Assembly (NCBI RefSeq): GCF_002294995.1
Contig: NZ_NSGF01000005.1
Span: forward strand, 124,001 to 188,000
Reading direction: 5' to 3'
Source of the DNA: Mesorhizobium sp. WSM3860
GTDB lineage: Bacteria > Pseudomonadota > Alphaproteobacteria > Rhizobiales > Rhizobiaceae
DNA: 64,000 nt
In this document: in pieces, positions 27,004 to 36,048 of the stretch
Position numbering within the stretch: position 1 is the first letter of the stretch
Layout of the letters: each line of letters starts with the position of its first letter
The notes under the pieces: generated by a model
What the model was told of the DNA's origin: nothing
Seen by the model: the letters and a program-made list of their open reading frames with translations, nothing else
The model's database searches: none
Position numbers and translations under genes: made by a program

Positions 27004-28004
27004 CACACAACCCAATCGCAGGCGCGGTCGCGCCAAAAAGGGTTCTGAGCGATCTGCTCCAGCCGGAATGGGCAATCTTGCCGGTCCTGGTCGTCGTCAT
27101 GATCGTCGGCGCCGCGCTGAACTCGTCTTTCCTGTCTTACGACAATTTTTATGGCGTGGTGCAGCAGGCCAGTGAGCTTGGGATTCTCACCATGGGCCTG
27201 ACCGTGGTTCTCATCGCCGGCAAGTTCGACTTGTCGCTTGAATCCACTTTTGGGCTAGCGCCTATGGTCGGCGTCTATTGCCTTCTCGATGCAGGCGGTA
27301 GTGGCCTGAACCTCGCAGGCTCTCCGTTCCTGGCGCTTATCGCAATTTTCCTAACGGGCGCAGTGATCGGTGCATTCAACGGCATCTTAGTGGTCTATCT
27401 CAAGTTCAACGCCTTCATCGCCACCTTGGCCACCCTGATCCTGCTGCGCGGCATCAGCCTCGGGCTGACACGTGGCGAAACTCTTTCTGATTTGCCTCCG
27501 CTTCTGACATATCCCGGAGAAGCGACTGCTCTGGGAGCGCCGGTCTCCTTCTTGGTCGCCGTCGGCTTGCTGATCATTCTCACCGTATTCATGTCCCGGC
27601 ACAGGATCGGGAGGATGCTCTACGCGGTTGGCGGCAACCCACAGGCAGCTCGGGTCGCAGGTATCCCGGTGGAGCGAATTCTGATGGGCGTATTCGTGGT
27701 AGCCGGCGTCCTCGCGGCGCTGGCAGGGTTGCTGCAGGCAGGACGAATTGCGTCAATCCCGTCATCTCTCGGACAGAACCTGATCTTCAATGCCTTCGCA
27801 GCCGCTGTCTTGGGCGGAGTAAGTTTGAACGGCGGGCGCGGTACCATCGCTGGCGCGTGTGGGGGTGTGCTTCTCCTTGTTCTGATCCAGGACGTGTTGG
27901 TCCTGTCCCAAGTCCCCGCATATTGGATCAATGCCACGACAGGCGGGATCATCCTCGTTGCGCTCTTCATCAGCAAAATAAGCGGAGCCGACAAGGCCAA
28001 TTGA
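27000..28004 (+). CDS. Sugar ABC transporter permease (CUT2, RbsC-like)
   Basis: The 334 aa membrane protein shows the RbsC landmarks: GLTVVLIAGKFDLSLESTFG, a central GAFNGILVVYLKFNAFIATL and VGGNPQAARVAGIPVERILM, the cytoplasmic loop that contacts the ATPase, followed by VLGGVSLNGGRGTIAGACGG. About 8-10 membrane segments. It closes the first transporter set and is followed 33 bp later by an SDR gene. Confidence 0.9.
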   Translation: MTHNPIAGAVAPKRVLSDLLQPEWAILPVLVVVMIVGAALNSSFLSYDNFYGVVQQASELGILTMGLTVVLIAGKFDLSLESTFGLAPMVGVYCLLDAGGSGLNLAGSPFLALIAIFLTGAVIGAFNGILVVYLKFNAFIATLATLILLRGISLGLTRGETLSDLPPLLTYPGEATALGAPVSFLVAVGLLIILTVFMSRHRIGRMLYAVGGNPQAARVAGIPVERILMGVFVVAGVLAALAGLLQAGRIASIPSSLGQNLIFNAFAAAVLGGVSLNGGRGTIAGACGGVLLLVLIQDVLVLSQVPAYWINATTGGIILVALFISKISGADKAN

Positions 28005-28037
28005 AACGGTCCACGGCACGACACGGGAGAAAAGACG

Positions 28038-28760
28038 ATGCGTCTTAGGGACAAGGTGGCACTCATAACCGGCGGAGCACGAGGTATAGGCAAGGCTACT
28101 GTGGAGCTGTTTGAGAGGGAGGGCGCGAAGGTCCACGCATGCGATCTCAGTTTCGATGACGAACCCACCGGCAAGAGCGTGGTTCGACACAAGCTCGACG
28201 TTACAGAGTTTGAGAATTGGACTGCCGTCGTGGAAGCCATCATCGCTGAAGACGGCAGGATCGACATCCTTTTCAACAATGCGGGGACGGTTCTGTCCTA
28301 CGAGGGGATCGCAGAGATCGCGATCGAGGACTGGAACAAAGTCATTGCCATCAATCAAACTGGCCCATTCTACGGAATGAAGGTCGTCATCCCTCACATG
28401 AAGGCAAATGGCGGCGGGTCAATTATCAACACGTCGTCGATCTGGGGAATTGCCGGAGCGGCAGGCGTGTCCGCCTATACCGCGTCCAAGGCCGCTGTCC
28501 GGCATATGAGTAAGAACGCGGCTCTGACCTATGTGGGCGACGGTATACGCGTCAATTCAATCCACCCGGGGATTATCAGCACGCCGATGATCGACGCCCA
28601 GGATTCGAGCATCACGGCGGTCATAGTCAATATCACACCCATGAAGCGGCTCGGGAGACCAGAAGAGATCGCCTACGGCGCATTGTTCCTGGCCAGTGAC
28701 GAATCCAGCTTCATGACTGGCGCCGAGCTCGTCATTGATGGCGGCTACACTGCGCCATAG
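28038..28760 (+). CDS. SDR family oxidoreductase (FabG/glucose dehydrogenase-like)
   Basis: A 240 aa classical short-chain dehydrogenase: cofactor loop LITGGARGIGKAT, NNAG at about residue 78, catalytic SSIWGIAGAAGVSAYTASK (Ser, Tyr and Lys) and C-terminal SFMTGAELVIDGGY. It should oxidise or reduce a hydroxyl or keto group with NAD(P). Position after the transporter genes and before the hydroxyquinol-pathway genes suggests oxidation of the imported polyol. A GGAG lies 9-10 bp before the ATG. Confidence 0.87.
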   Translation: MRLRDKVALITGGARGIGKATVELFEREGAKVHACDLSFDDEPTGKSVVRHKLDVTEFENWTAVVEAIIAEDGRIDILFNNAGTVLSYEGIAEIAIEDWNKVIAINQTGPFYGMKVVIPHMKANGGGSIINTSSIWGIAGAAGVSAYTASKAAVRHMSKNAALTYVGDGIRVNSIHPGIISTPMIDAQDSSITAVIVNITPMKRLGRPEEIAYGALFLASDESSFMTGAELVIDGGYTAP

Positions 28761-28787
28761 ACCGATCGAAAACTCGGGAGATACAAG

Positions 28788-29075
28788 TTGCTCTTTGCCG
28801 TTCACTGCCTTGACCATGCAGATGCACTTCCGCGGCGTCTTGCAAATTACGACGCGCACAAGGCGTACCTTGCGAGCGGTTCCGTCGCGACCGTGATTTC
28901 CGGGCCGTTGGTCGCGCAGGACGGTGTGACCATGATTGGATCGCTCTTCGTTTTCTCGGCCAACGCTATCGACGACGTAAAGGCCTTTAACGCTGCAGAT
29001 CCATTCGCTTCGGCCAATGTCTGGCAGAGCGTGAACATCCATCCCTTTCTGATGCGTGTGGACAACCGCCTCTGA
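28788..29075 (+). CDS. YciI-like small protein
   Basis: A 95 aa YciI-type ferredoxin-like fold protein: FAVHCLDHADALPRRLANYD, AHKAYLASG, VSGPL-like ISGPLVAQDG, and FNAADPFASANVWQSVNIHP. It starts with TTG, supported by GGGAG 8 bp upstream. YciI relatives include TftG, which dechlorinates 5-chlorohydroxyquinol in the 2,4,5-T pathway, so a role on a ring or cyclic intermediate near hydroxyquinol is plausible. Its stop precedes the maleylacetate reductase start by 16 bp. Confidence 0.75.
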   Translation: MLFAVHCLDHADALPRRLANYDAHKAYLASGSVATVISGPLVAQDGVTMIGSLFVFSANAIDDVKAFNAADPFASANVWQSVNIHPFLMRVDNRL

Positions 29076-29091
29076 CGCGAAAGGAATGACA

Positions 29092-30150
29092 ATGAAGACG
29101 TTCGTCTATAACGGCCAACCTGCTCGAGTGATCTTCGGCTCCGGCACGATCTCGACCCTGCCGGAAGAGGTCCAGCGGATGGGCCTGCAACGCGTTCTCG
29201 TGCTGGCGACCCCGCCGCAGGAGGCCGATGCCTTACGTCTTTCAGAGTCAATCGGGGAACGGGCTGCTGGTGTCTATGCAAAAGCAACAATGCATACGCC
29301 AGTTTCGGTCACGGAAGAGGCGATGCGCACGGTGGCCGATCTCAATATCGACGGGTTGGTTGCAGTTGGAGGTGGCTCAACCACGGGGCTCGCCAAAGCA
29401 ATCGCGCTGCGCACCGACTTGCCGCAGATCGTAGCCCCAACAACCTATGCTGGCTCGGAAATGACCCCGATCCTTGGTGAGACCAAAGACGGTGCGAAGA
29501 TTACCCAATCGAGCCCGAAGGTCCTGCCAGAGGTTGTCATCTATGACGTGGAGCTCACGATGACACTTCCCGCCGCTATGTCTGGAACAAGCGGCATGAA
29601 CGCGATTGCACACGCGGTTGAGGCCCTCTATGCCCGGGAAAGCAATCCGGTAATCAGCTTGATGGCGAAAGAAGCGATTGGTGCTCTCGCTGACGCTTTG
29701 CCGGTCATTGCGCTACGGCCGCAAGACCCAGAGGCGCGGTGGAAAGCGCTGTATGGCGCCTGGCTCTGTGGCATATGTCTTGGCTCGGTTGGAATGGCGT
29801 TGCATCACAAGCTCTGCCACACTTTGGGAGGCACCTTCGACCTGCCACATGCGGAGACCCACACGATCGTGTTGCCGCATGCGCTAGCCTACAACGCTCC
29901 TGCCATTCCGACGGTCGTCGACAATTTGCGTGCGATCCTGAAGGCGGATCCTGCGATGGCGCTCTATGACCTGGCCGGACAGATTGGGGCCAAACGTGCA
30001 CTTTCGGACATCGGCATGCCGCAGAGCGGAATCGATATCGCAACCGACCGTGCGCTCGCAAATCCGTATTGGAATCCGCGCACCTTGGAGCGCGGTCCAA
30101 TCAGGGAACTGATCGCCCGGGCCTATGCCGGAGAACCACCACAGGCTTGA
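29092..30150 (+). CDS. Maleylacetate reductase (iron-type alcohol dehydrogenase family)
   Basis: The 352 aa product, started at the ATG at 29092 with AAAGGA six bases upstream, fits maleylacetate reductases in length. It has VAVGGGSTTGLAKAIAL (nucleotide binding), APTTYAGSEMTPILGETKDG, SGMNAIAHAVEALYA and HHKLCHTLGGTFDLPHAETH (the His-rich site). It reduces maleylacetate to 3-oxoadipate with NADH. The hydroxyquinol dioxygenase that would make its substrate is encoded at 40.4 kb, and the next three genes use its product, so the assignment is well supported by context. Confidence 0.88.
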   Translation: MKTFVYNGQPARVIFGSGTISTLPEEVQRMGLQRVLVLATPPQEADALRLSESIGERAAGVYAKATMHTPVSVTEEAMRTVADLNIDGLVAVGGGSTTGLAKAIALRTDLPQIVAPTTYAGSEMTPILGETKDGAKITQSSPKVLPEVVIYDVELTMTLPAAMSGTSGMNAIAHAVEALYARESNPVISLMAKEAIGALADALPVIALRPQDPEARWKALYGAWLCGICLGSVGMALHHKLCHTLGGTFDLPHAETHTIVLPHALAYNAPAIPTVVDNLRAILKADPAMALYDLAGQIGAKRALSDIGMPQSGIDIATDRALANPYWNPRTLERGPIRELIARAYAGEPPQA

Positions 30151-30211
30151 AAAGTGTGGGCCGATCCTCCCTCGCCTTCGCGAGAGCAAGCCCGGTCCAA
30201 GAGGAGATGGT

Positions 30212-30946
30212 ATGGACAAAACTATCGCGTCTCTGCGCGAAGCGGTGAGGGGCATCGAAGACGGCATGACGGTGATGATCGGCGGCTTCGGAGGGTCCGG
30301 GGCACCGATCGAGCTGATCCACGCTTTGATCGACCGTTTCGTGCAAACCGGCCATCCGACGAACTTGACGGTTGTGAACAACAACGCTGGCAACGGGCAT
30401 GTCGGGCTCGCAGCCCTCATCGAACAGGGAATGGTGTCTAAACTGATCTGCTCATTCCCGAGGTCGGCCGATCCGCGGGTTTTCACTGACCTCTATTTGG
30501 CCGGCAAGATCGAACTCGAACTCGTTCCGCAGGGCACACTCGCCGAACGTATTCGTGCGGGAGGCGCCGGCATCCCGGCCTTCTACACGCCAACAGGATA
30601 CGGAACGGACCTTGCAAAGGGCAAGCCGGTCGAGGAGTTCGAGGGACGCGGCTACATCAGGGAGCGTTGGCTGAAGGCGGACTTCGCATTGGTGAAGGCG
30701 CATCTTGGCGACACGTTTGGCAACCTCACCTTCAACAAAGCCGCGCGAAATTTCAATCCGCTGATGTGTATGGCAGCCCAGACCACAATAGCCCAGGTCT
30801 CCAGCATTGTTCGCCCGGGAGACATCGATCCGGAGACCGTCGTTACTCCCGGCATTTTTGTGCAAGGCCTCGTGGAGGTTGCGGAGCCGGCGCAGGAGGA
30901 GACGCTTAACCGGGCAAATGCCGTCTACCCGGAGGCCGTCCAATGA
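30212..30946 (+). CDS. pcaI: 3-oxoadipate CoA-transferase subunit A (PcaI-like)
   Basis: From the ATG at 30212, with AGAGGAGA upstream, the product is 244 aa. It shows the CoA transferase family I alpha pattern: DGMTVMIGGFGGSGAPIELI, NLTVVNNNAGNGHVG, VSKLICSFPRS, and LELVPQGTLAERIRAGGAGI, FYTPTGYGT. With subunit B it transfers CoA from succinyl-CoA to 3-oxoadipate. The genes overlap by ATGA. A 3-oxoacid (SCOT) or catechol-branch CatI role cannot be excluded; the thiolase downstream favours 3-oxoadipate. Confidence 0.88.
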   Translation: MDKTIASLREAVRGIEDGMTVMIGGFGGSGAPIELIHALIDRFVQTGHPTNLTVVNNNAGNGHVGLAALIEQGMVSKLICSFPRSADPRVFTDLYLAGKIELELVPQGTLAERIRAGGAGIPAFYTPTGYGTDLAKGKPVEEFEGRGYIRERWLKADFALVKAHLGDTFGNLTFNKAARNFNPLMCMAAQTTIAQVSSIVRPGDIDPETVVTPGIFVQGLVEVAEPAQEETLNRANAVYPEAVQ

Positions 30947-31611
30947 ACAAGTTGAACCCCACCCAGATCGCGTGGCGGGCTGCCCAGGACATAGCTGATG
31001 GCGCATACGTGAACCTCGGCATAGGGCTCCCTGAGCTCGTCGCGCGCTTTCAGCCGCCCGGACGCCAAGCGATCTTTCATACCGAAAATGGAATCCTGGG
31101 TTTCGGCGAAGCTCCTGCAGCAGGACAAGAGGACTGGGATTTGATCAATGCAGGTAAGAAGGCAGTGACACTGAACCCAGGGACCGCCTTCTTCCATCAT
31201 GCCGACAGCTTCGCGATGGTTCGTGGCGGCCATCTGGATGTCGCTATTCTCGGTGCCTACGAAGTGGCTGAAAATGGCGATCTGGCAAATTGGTCGACCG
31301 GGCCAAGAGGTGTCCCCGCCGTCGGTGGGGCCATGGACCTGGTCCATGGCGCCAAACGGGTAGCGGTGATAACCGACCACATCACCAAGGATGGTAAGGC
31401 CAAACTCGTCAAGCGATGCAGTCTGCCGCTTACCGGTGTCCAGTGCGTGACACGCATCTACACCAGCCTGGCATTGATCGACGTCGAGGACGAGCACTTC
31501 GTGCTTCGTGAAAAACTGTCCTCCATTTCAATCGACGAATTGCAGGCGCTGACCGGCGCTGAATTGCACGTTGTCGGCGGGGTCGCCGACCTTATCGTTG
31601 CGGATGTTTGA
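30943..31611 (+). CDS. pcaJ: 3-oxoadipate CoA-transferase subunit B (PcaJ-like)
   Basis: The 222 aa beta subunit has YVNLGIGLPELVARF, then IFHTENGILGFGEAP with the catalytic Glu at about residue 48, LNPGTAFFHHADSFAMVRGG, HLDVAILGAYEVAENGDLAN and the ending LTGAELHVVGG. It forms the active site of the CoA transferase with the subunit encoded just upstream. Its stop (31609-31611) is one base from the thiolase ATG at 31613. Confidence 0.9.
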   Translation: MNKLNPTQIAWRAAQDIADGAYVNLGIGLPELVARFQPPGRQAIFHTENGILGFGEAPAAGQEDWDLINAGKKAVTLNPGTAFFHHADSFAMVRGGHLDVAILGAYEVAENGDLANWSTGPRGVPAVGGAMDLVHGAKRVAVITDHITKDGKAKLVKRCSLPLTGVQCVTRIYTSLALIDVEDEHFVLREKLSSISIDELQALTGAELHVVGGVADLIVADV

Positions 31612-31612
31612 C

Positions 31613-32812
31613 ATGAGCGAAGCGTTTATCTGCGACTACATTCGCACGCCGATCGGCCGCTTCGGCGGCGTGCTTTCGTCGGTGCGAGCTGACGACCTCG
31701 GAGCTGTTCCGCTGAAGGAACTGATGAAGCGACACGGGTCCCTCGACTGGCAAGCGGTGGATGAGGTGATATTCGGCTGCGCGAACCAAGCAGGCGAAGA
31801 CAATCGCAACGTGGCAAGAATGTCGTTGCTGCTAGCCGGACTACCTGAAACGGTGCCCGGAACGACGATGAACCGCCTATGCGGCTCAGGCATGGATGCT
31901 CTGATCACCGCGGCCCGCGCTATCAAGGCAGGTGAAGCAGACCTTGTGATCGCAGGGGGCGTTGAGTCCATGTCGCGGGCGCCGTTCGTATTGCCCAAAG
32001 CAGAAACGGCATTCTCTCGACATGCAGAGGTCCACGACACGACGATCGGCTGGCGCTTCGTCAATCCAGCGATGGCGGGGCGCTACGGTGTCGATTCGAT
32101 GCCGCAGACTGGCCAAAACGTTGCGGACGATTTCGGGATCAGCCGGGAGGATCAAGACCTGTTTGCGGTAGCTTCGCAGAACAAGGCGGCAAATGCTCAG
32201 TCGAATGGGCGCCTGGCGCGAGAAATCACGCCTGTCGTTATTCCTCAGCGCAAGGGCGACCCTCTGATGGTCGACCGCGACGAACATCCTCGCGCCACTA
32301 CCTTCGAAACCCTTTCCAAACTGAAGCCGCTCTTCAATGGTGGCAGCGTGACAGCTGGCAACTCGTCAGGAGTAAATGACGGGGCCGCGGCCTTGATCAT
32401 CGCAACCGAGACCGCCGCCAAAAAGAATGGACTGGCACCAATCGCGCGCATCGTGGCCGGCGCTACCGCGGGCGTTCCACCGCGGATCATGGGCATCGGC
32501 CCGGCGCCAGCATCTCAGAAGTTGATGAGCCGTTTGGGGTTAGTGGCGGACGATTTCGACGTCATCGAACTCAACGAGGCTTTTGCCTCGCAAGGTCTGG
32601 CGACGCTCCGTGAGCTAGGGGTAGCTCTGAATGATGATCGGGTTAACCGCAATGGCGGTGCGATCGCACTGGGTCATCCCTTGGGCATGTCGGGCGCCCG
32701 CATTGCCGGCACGGCAGCAATCGAGATGTCTCTGTCGGGCGGCAGGCGAGCCCTTGCTACCATGTGCGTCGGTGTCGGACAGGGGATCGCGGTGGCATTG
32801 GAGAGAACATAG
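31613..32812 (+). CDS. pcaF: 3-oxoadipyl-CoA thiolase (PcaF-like)
   Basis: A 399 aa thiolase, the usual length of PcaF. The active-site cysteine is C90 in TTMNRLCGSGMDALI; ALGHPLGMSGARI carries the catalytic His and TMCVGVGQGIAVALE the second Cys. ELNEAFASQGLA is also present. It splits 3-oxoadipyl-CoA to succinyl-CoA and acetyl-CoA, closing the pathway. It is the last gene in the first catabolic operon before a convergent LysR regulator. Confidence 0.92.
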   Translation: MSEAFICDYIRTPIGRFGGVLSSVRADDLGAVPLKELMKRHGSLDWQAVDEVIFGCANQAGEDNRNVARMSLLLAGLPETVPGTTMNRLCGSGMDALITAARAIKAGEADLVIAGGVESMSRAPFVLPKAETAFSRHAEVHDTTIGWRFVNPAMAGRYGVDSMPQTGQNVADDFGISREDQDLFAVASQNKAANAQSNGRLAREITPVVIPQRKGDPLMVDRDEHPRATTFETLSKLKPLFNGGSVTAGNSSGVNDGAAALIIATETAAKKNGLAPIARIVAGATAGVPPRIMGIGPAPASQKLMSRLGLVADDFDVIELNEAFASQGLATLRELGVALNDDRVNRNGGAIALGHPLGMSGARIAGTAAIEMSLSGGRRALATMCVGVGQGIAVALERT

Positions 32813-32864
32813 GCAGTTGCCGCCAATGCCGGGCGTTCGTGCGAGCCCAGGCACCAACACACGC

Positions 32865-33779
32865 TTAACTCGTCCAAATTTTTTCGTATTCGCCGACGCG
32901 GAAGCGTTCGACCAGGAAATCTATGAACAGGCGGGTTCGTGTTGGAAGCATGACCTTGGTAGGAAACGCGATGTTCATGGTAAGGCGGGGCAAGTCCCAG
33001 TCGTCCAAAACCCTGACGAGACGCCCGGCGTCCAGATCGGCCTGTATGATGTAGGCTGGCTGGGCCAGAATCCCCAACCCGTTTCGCGCAGCCACGCAGA
33101 TCAACTGGCCATCATTTGCATTGATGATGCCGTCCACGTCGATCCTTAGTTGGTCGGCGCCCTTGCGGAAATTGAACTGGTTCCAGTTGTCGGCGAGTGT
33201 GTAGAGAATGAGATCATGATCGGCCAGATCACTGGGATGCTGGGGCGTGCCGCGACGCTCCAGGTAGGCTGGAGACGCCGCCAAAAGACGCCGCGTCTCG
33301 GCTAGGCGTCTGATTGTAATGGAACTGTCCGCTTCTACACGGCGCGTTCTGATTGCGAGATCGAGGCCATTCTCGACGATGTCATAGTATCGGTTGGACG
33401 ACACGATATCGATAATGACGTTGGGGTATCGATCGCGAAACTGTTGTACGACAGGCATCAGATGCAGCAAGGAGAATGAAAGAGAGGCTCCGACCCGCAG
33501 TCGACCATTCGGGCTAGCCGCTTTGGCTGACACGTTTGCTTCAGCATCGAGAAGGTTGTGGATGATTTCCCGTGCCTGTTCATAAAACTGCTCACCCTCG
33601 CTGGTGAGGCTCAATTGGCGGGTGGATCGCTGGACCAAGCGAACGCCGAGGCGTGTCTCCAAGTTCATCAGGTTGCGGCTTACGCTCGAAATAGACATTC
33701 CGAGCGTCTCGCCTGCTCGAGTTAGGCTCGCTTCCTCCGCGATCCTTACAAACACGTCCAGTTCGGTCCAGCGATCCAT
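32865..33779 (-). CDS. LysR-type transcriptional regulator
   Basis: The 304 aa protein opens with the winged helix region ELDVFVRIAEEASLTRAGET, then LGMSISSVSRNLMNLETRLG, followed by a substrate-binding domain with LRVGASLSFSLLHLMPVVQQ. It is convergent with the thiolase gene and divergent from the Dabb-protein operon, which starts 108 bp away. I infer that it controls one or both halves of the catabolic island, probably sensing a pathway intermediate. The N-terminal start and length are typical for the GcvA/DsdC-like group. Confidence 0.85.
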   Translation of the reverse strand: MDRWTELDVFVRIAEEASLTRAGETLGMSISSVSRNLMNLETRLGVRLVQRSTRQLSLTSEGEQFYEQAREIIHNLLDAEANVSAKAASPNGRLRVGASLSFSLLHLMPVVQQFRDRYPNVIIDIVSSNRYYDIVENGLDLAIRTRRVEADSSITIRRLAETRRLLAASPAYLERRGTPQHPSDLADHDLILYTLADNWNQFNFRKGADQLRIDVDGIINANDGQLICVAARNGLGILAQPAYIIQADLDAGRLVRVLDDWDLPRLTMNIAFPTKVMLPTRTRLFIDFLVERFRVGEYEKIWTS

Positions 33780-33887
33780 TTTTGCGCCCAGCGGGAAGGT
33801 GTTTTCTCGTTGGCAGTCTTTATCGTCTCTACGGCAAATGCAATTCCTGCTGACGATAATCAGTTGTCACACGCCTGAGAGGGTCGG

Positions 33888-34298
33888 ATGGGTCTCCCCA
33901 GCATTGAAAACCGAACTGTTGGCGACTGTATAAAGCACATCGTCATGTGGAACGTTGCTGGCGCGAACGAGACCGAGAAGGATCAGGCTGCCGCTATAAT
34001 AAAATTGAGGTTCGAGGGCCTCAGGGGCCTCATTCCCGGGCTCCTCCATCTGGAAATCGGTGTGGATTTCAGCCGGGTATCCTATGCCTGCGATGTGGTC
34101 CTGTATTCCGAGTTCAGCAGTAAGGAAGCACTTGCTGCATACGCGACCCACCCAGCTCATTTGAAAGTCCGAGATGAGTTGGAGGGTATGCGCATAGCAA
34201 GGCACCAAGTTGACTACGTCCAGGACGTAGAGGCAGTCGCCTCCTCTTCCAGGAGCGCGCTCTCAAGCACTGGTCGATCGCACAACGCCGTCGAATAG
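33888..34298 (+). CDS. Dabb (A/B barrel) domain protein
   Basis: A 136 aa protein whose core, IKHIVMWNV, AAAIIKLRFEGLRGLIPGLL, DVVLYSEFSSKEALAAYATH and HLKVRDELEGMRIARHQVDY, is a stress-responsive dimeric alpha/beta barrel domain. The ATG at 33888 has GAGAGG six bases upstream. Family members include cyclases and small aromatic-pathway enzymes. It starts the second, rightward half of the catabolic island. The last 20 residues are low-complexity. Confidence 0.8.
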   Translation: MGLPSIENRTVGDCIKHIVMWNVAGANETEKDQAAAIIKLRFEGLRGLIPGLLHLEIGVDFSRVSYACDVVLYSEFSSKEALAAYATHPAHLKVRDELEGMRIARHQVDYVQDVEAVASSSRSALSSTGRSHNAVE

Positions 34299-34352
34299 GC
34301 TTGAATCGCTTAGCCTTGCCGATCGCCGTTCGAAGTTGGAGGATATACATCA

Positions 34353-35135
34353 ATGCCAACGCTCACCTTCGGATTGCCCGACCTAATCGTCGTTACCGGC
34401 ACCGCGTCCGGGCTTGGGAGCGAGATCGCGACTTTGCTGCTGGATTGTGGATCGAAGGTCGTCGGAGTGGATCTGACGTCCTCCCGATTGTCTGAACGTG
34501 AAGGCTACATCCAGGTTCTAGGTTCTGTTTCCGACCGGAGCACCTGGACAAAGGTGAAAGACGCCATCAATTCCACGAGCTCCGGGAAGCTAGGTCTGGT
34601 TACCTCCGCAGCGATCCTCGACACAGGTTTCATACCGGACACAACCCCCGAGATTATCGCGCGTGCGATGGACGTGAACGTCACGGGCACTGCGCTTGCA
34701 ATGGCCGCGTTGATCCCGCTGATGGAGAGGAGAGGGGGCTCAGTCGTTGCGGTAGCATCGGTAAATGCAGGTTTGGCCGAGCAGCAATTGGCTGTCTACA
34801 ACGCAACCAAAGCTGCGGTAAGGCAACTTGCACGAACTGCAGCCCTGGACCATGCTCGCGCCGGTGTTCGCATCAACGTCCTCAGCCCCGGCCCTATGAT
34901 GGCTGGACTGTTCAAGCGCCACCTCGAATCCGCGACCGACGGCGACAAATTCCTGGCGACGCGCTCCAACAGGCAGCCGGAGGGAAAGATCCTGGAGGCG
35001 GTCGAAGTCGCTCGAGCAGCGCTGTTCCTTTTGTCTGACGGCGCCCACGCGATCTTGGGTGCAGACCTCGTCGCAGACGGCGGCCTGACTGCTGGCTTTG
35101 ACTTCCGCACCGGGGCCGAAGGGGCTTCAATCTAA
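34353..35135 (+). CDS. SDR family oxidoreductase
   Basis: The 260 aa product keeps the SDR frame with slight changes: VVTGTASGLGSEIATLLLD (cofactor loop TGTASGLG), TSAAIL in place of NNAG, the serine in VAVASVNAGLAEQQLAVYNA and tyrosine-lysine in YNATKAAV. The C-terminal LGADLVADGGLTAGFD is normal. GGAGG lies about 10 bp before the ATG. It likely handles an alcohol or ketone in the cyclitol/aromatic route. Confidence 0.85.
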   Translation: MPTLTFGLPDLIVVTGTASGLGSEIATLLLDCGSKVVGVDLTSSRLSEREGYIQVLGSVSDRSTWTKVKDAINSTSSGKLGLVTSAAILDTGFIPDTTPEIIARAMDVNVTGTALAMAALIPLMERRGGSVVAVASVNAGLAEQQLAVYNATKAAVRQLARTAALDHARAGVRINVLSPGPMMAGLFKRHLESATDGDKFLATRSNRQPEGKILEAVEVARAALFLLSDGAHAILGADLVADGGLTAGFDFRTGAEGASI

Positions 35136-35158
35136 GCGGGACCATATGGAGGAAGACA

Positions 35159-35959
35159 ATGGAAACTGGTCTCAAAGGTAAAGTCGCGTTTATCACTGGC
35201 GGTGCGAACGGAATTGGTCGGTCCACGGCTATAGCGTTCGCGAAAGAGGGTGCGCACGTCGGCATCCTGGATATCGATGAGGCCGAAATGCAAAAGGTAG
35301 CCGAGGCTGCCAAGGCTCTCGGAGTCACGGTGCACACCGCGGCCGGAGATCTTTCGACCGCGCGCGGCGTATCCGATGGTATGGACACGTTACTCGCCGC
35401 CTTCGGCAATCGCATTGATATTCTGGTGAACAATGTCGGGTCGGGGGCCATCCGCTCCTTCGACGACGTCGATGATGCTGCTTGGGATGCTACCCTGGCC
35501 CTGAACTTCATGAGCTACGTGCGGGCCATCCGCAAAGTGTTGCCAATCCTTCGCGAAAAGGGCGGCGTGATCGTCAACAACGCATCCGATCTTGCCAGGC
35601 AACCTGAACCGGTGCCGATCGACTATTCGGTGTCGAAGGCTGCTGTGCTCTCCCTGACCAAAGCCCTTGCTCGCGCCGAAGGCCCTAAGATCCGCGTTAA
35701 CGCAGTGGCACCCGGTCCCATCTGGACGCCGTTCTGGACAAAGCCTGGTGGATTCGCCGAGACGATGGGCAAGTATCACAAGATGGAGCCGCAAGCCGCC
35801 GTGGAGCATGAGATGAAGCTCCGCCAGCTGCCACTCCAGCGACTTGGCGATCCCGACGAGGTCGCAAATGTCCTCGTCTTCCTCGCTTCCGACCTTGCGA
35901 GTTTCGTCACTTCGGCCGTCTGGGGTGTCGATGGTGGATCGATCCGGTCGATTGTTTAA
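35159..35959 (+). CDS. SDR family oxidoreductase
   Basis: A 266 aa SDR with AFITGGANGIGRSTAIAFA, LDIDEAEM, NNVGSG, catalytic NNASDLARQPEPVPIDYSVSK (Ser, Tyr, Lys) and FVTSAVWGVDGGS. It starts 23 bp after the previous SDR, with ATGGAGGAAG as ribosome site. Two SDRs and the zinc-type dehydrogenase that follows give three consecutive oxidoreductases, suggesting stepwise oxidation of a polyol. Confidence 0.87.
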   Translation: METGLKGKVAFITGGANGIGRSTAIAFAKEGAHVGILDIDEAEMQKVAEAAKALGVTVHTAAGDLSTARGVSDGMDTLLAAFGNRIDILVNNVGSGAIRSFDDVDDAAWDATLALNFMSYVRAIRKVLPILREKGGVIVNNASDLARQPEPVPIDYSVSKAAVLSLTKALARAEGPKIRVNAVAPGPIWTPFWTKPGGFAETMGKYHKMEPQAAVEHEMKLRQLPLQRLGDPDEVANVLVFLASDLASFVTSAVWGVDGGSIRSIV

Positions 35960-36048
35960 CGACTAGAGCCGGCCGAGCAACAATGCGCCGCCGGTTGCTG
36001 GAACGGAGGCTCGCATCTCCTTCGGCGAATTCGTGGAGGATACCTGAC

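Noticed and set aside
30943..31611. Acetoacetate/SCOT-type CoA transferase identity
   Set aside because: Possible by family, but maleylacetate reductase before and a PcaF-length thiolase after make 3-oxoadipate the better substrate.
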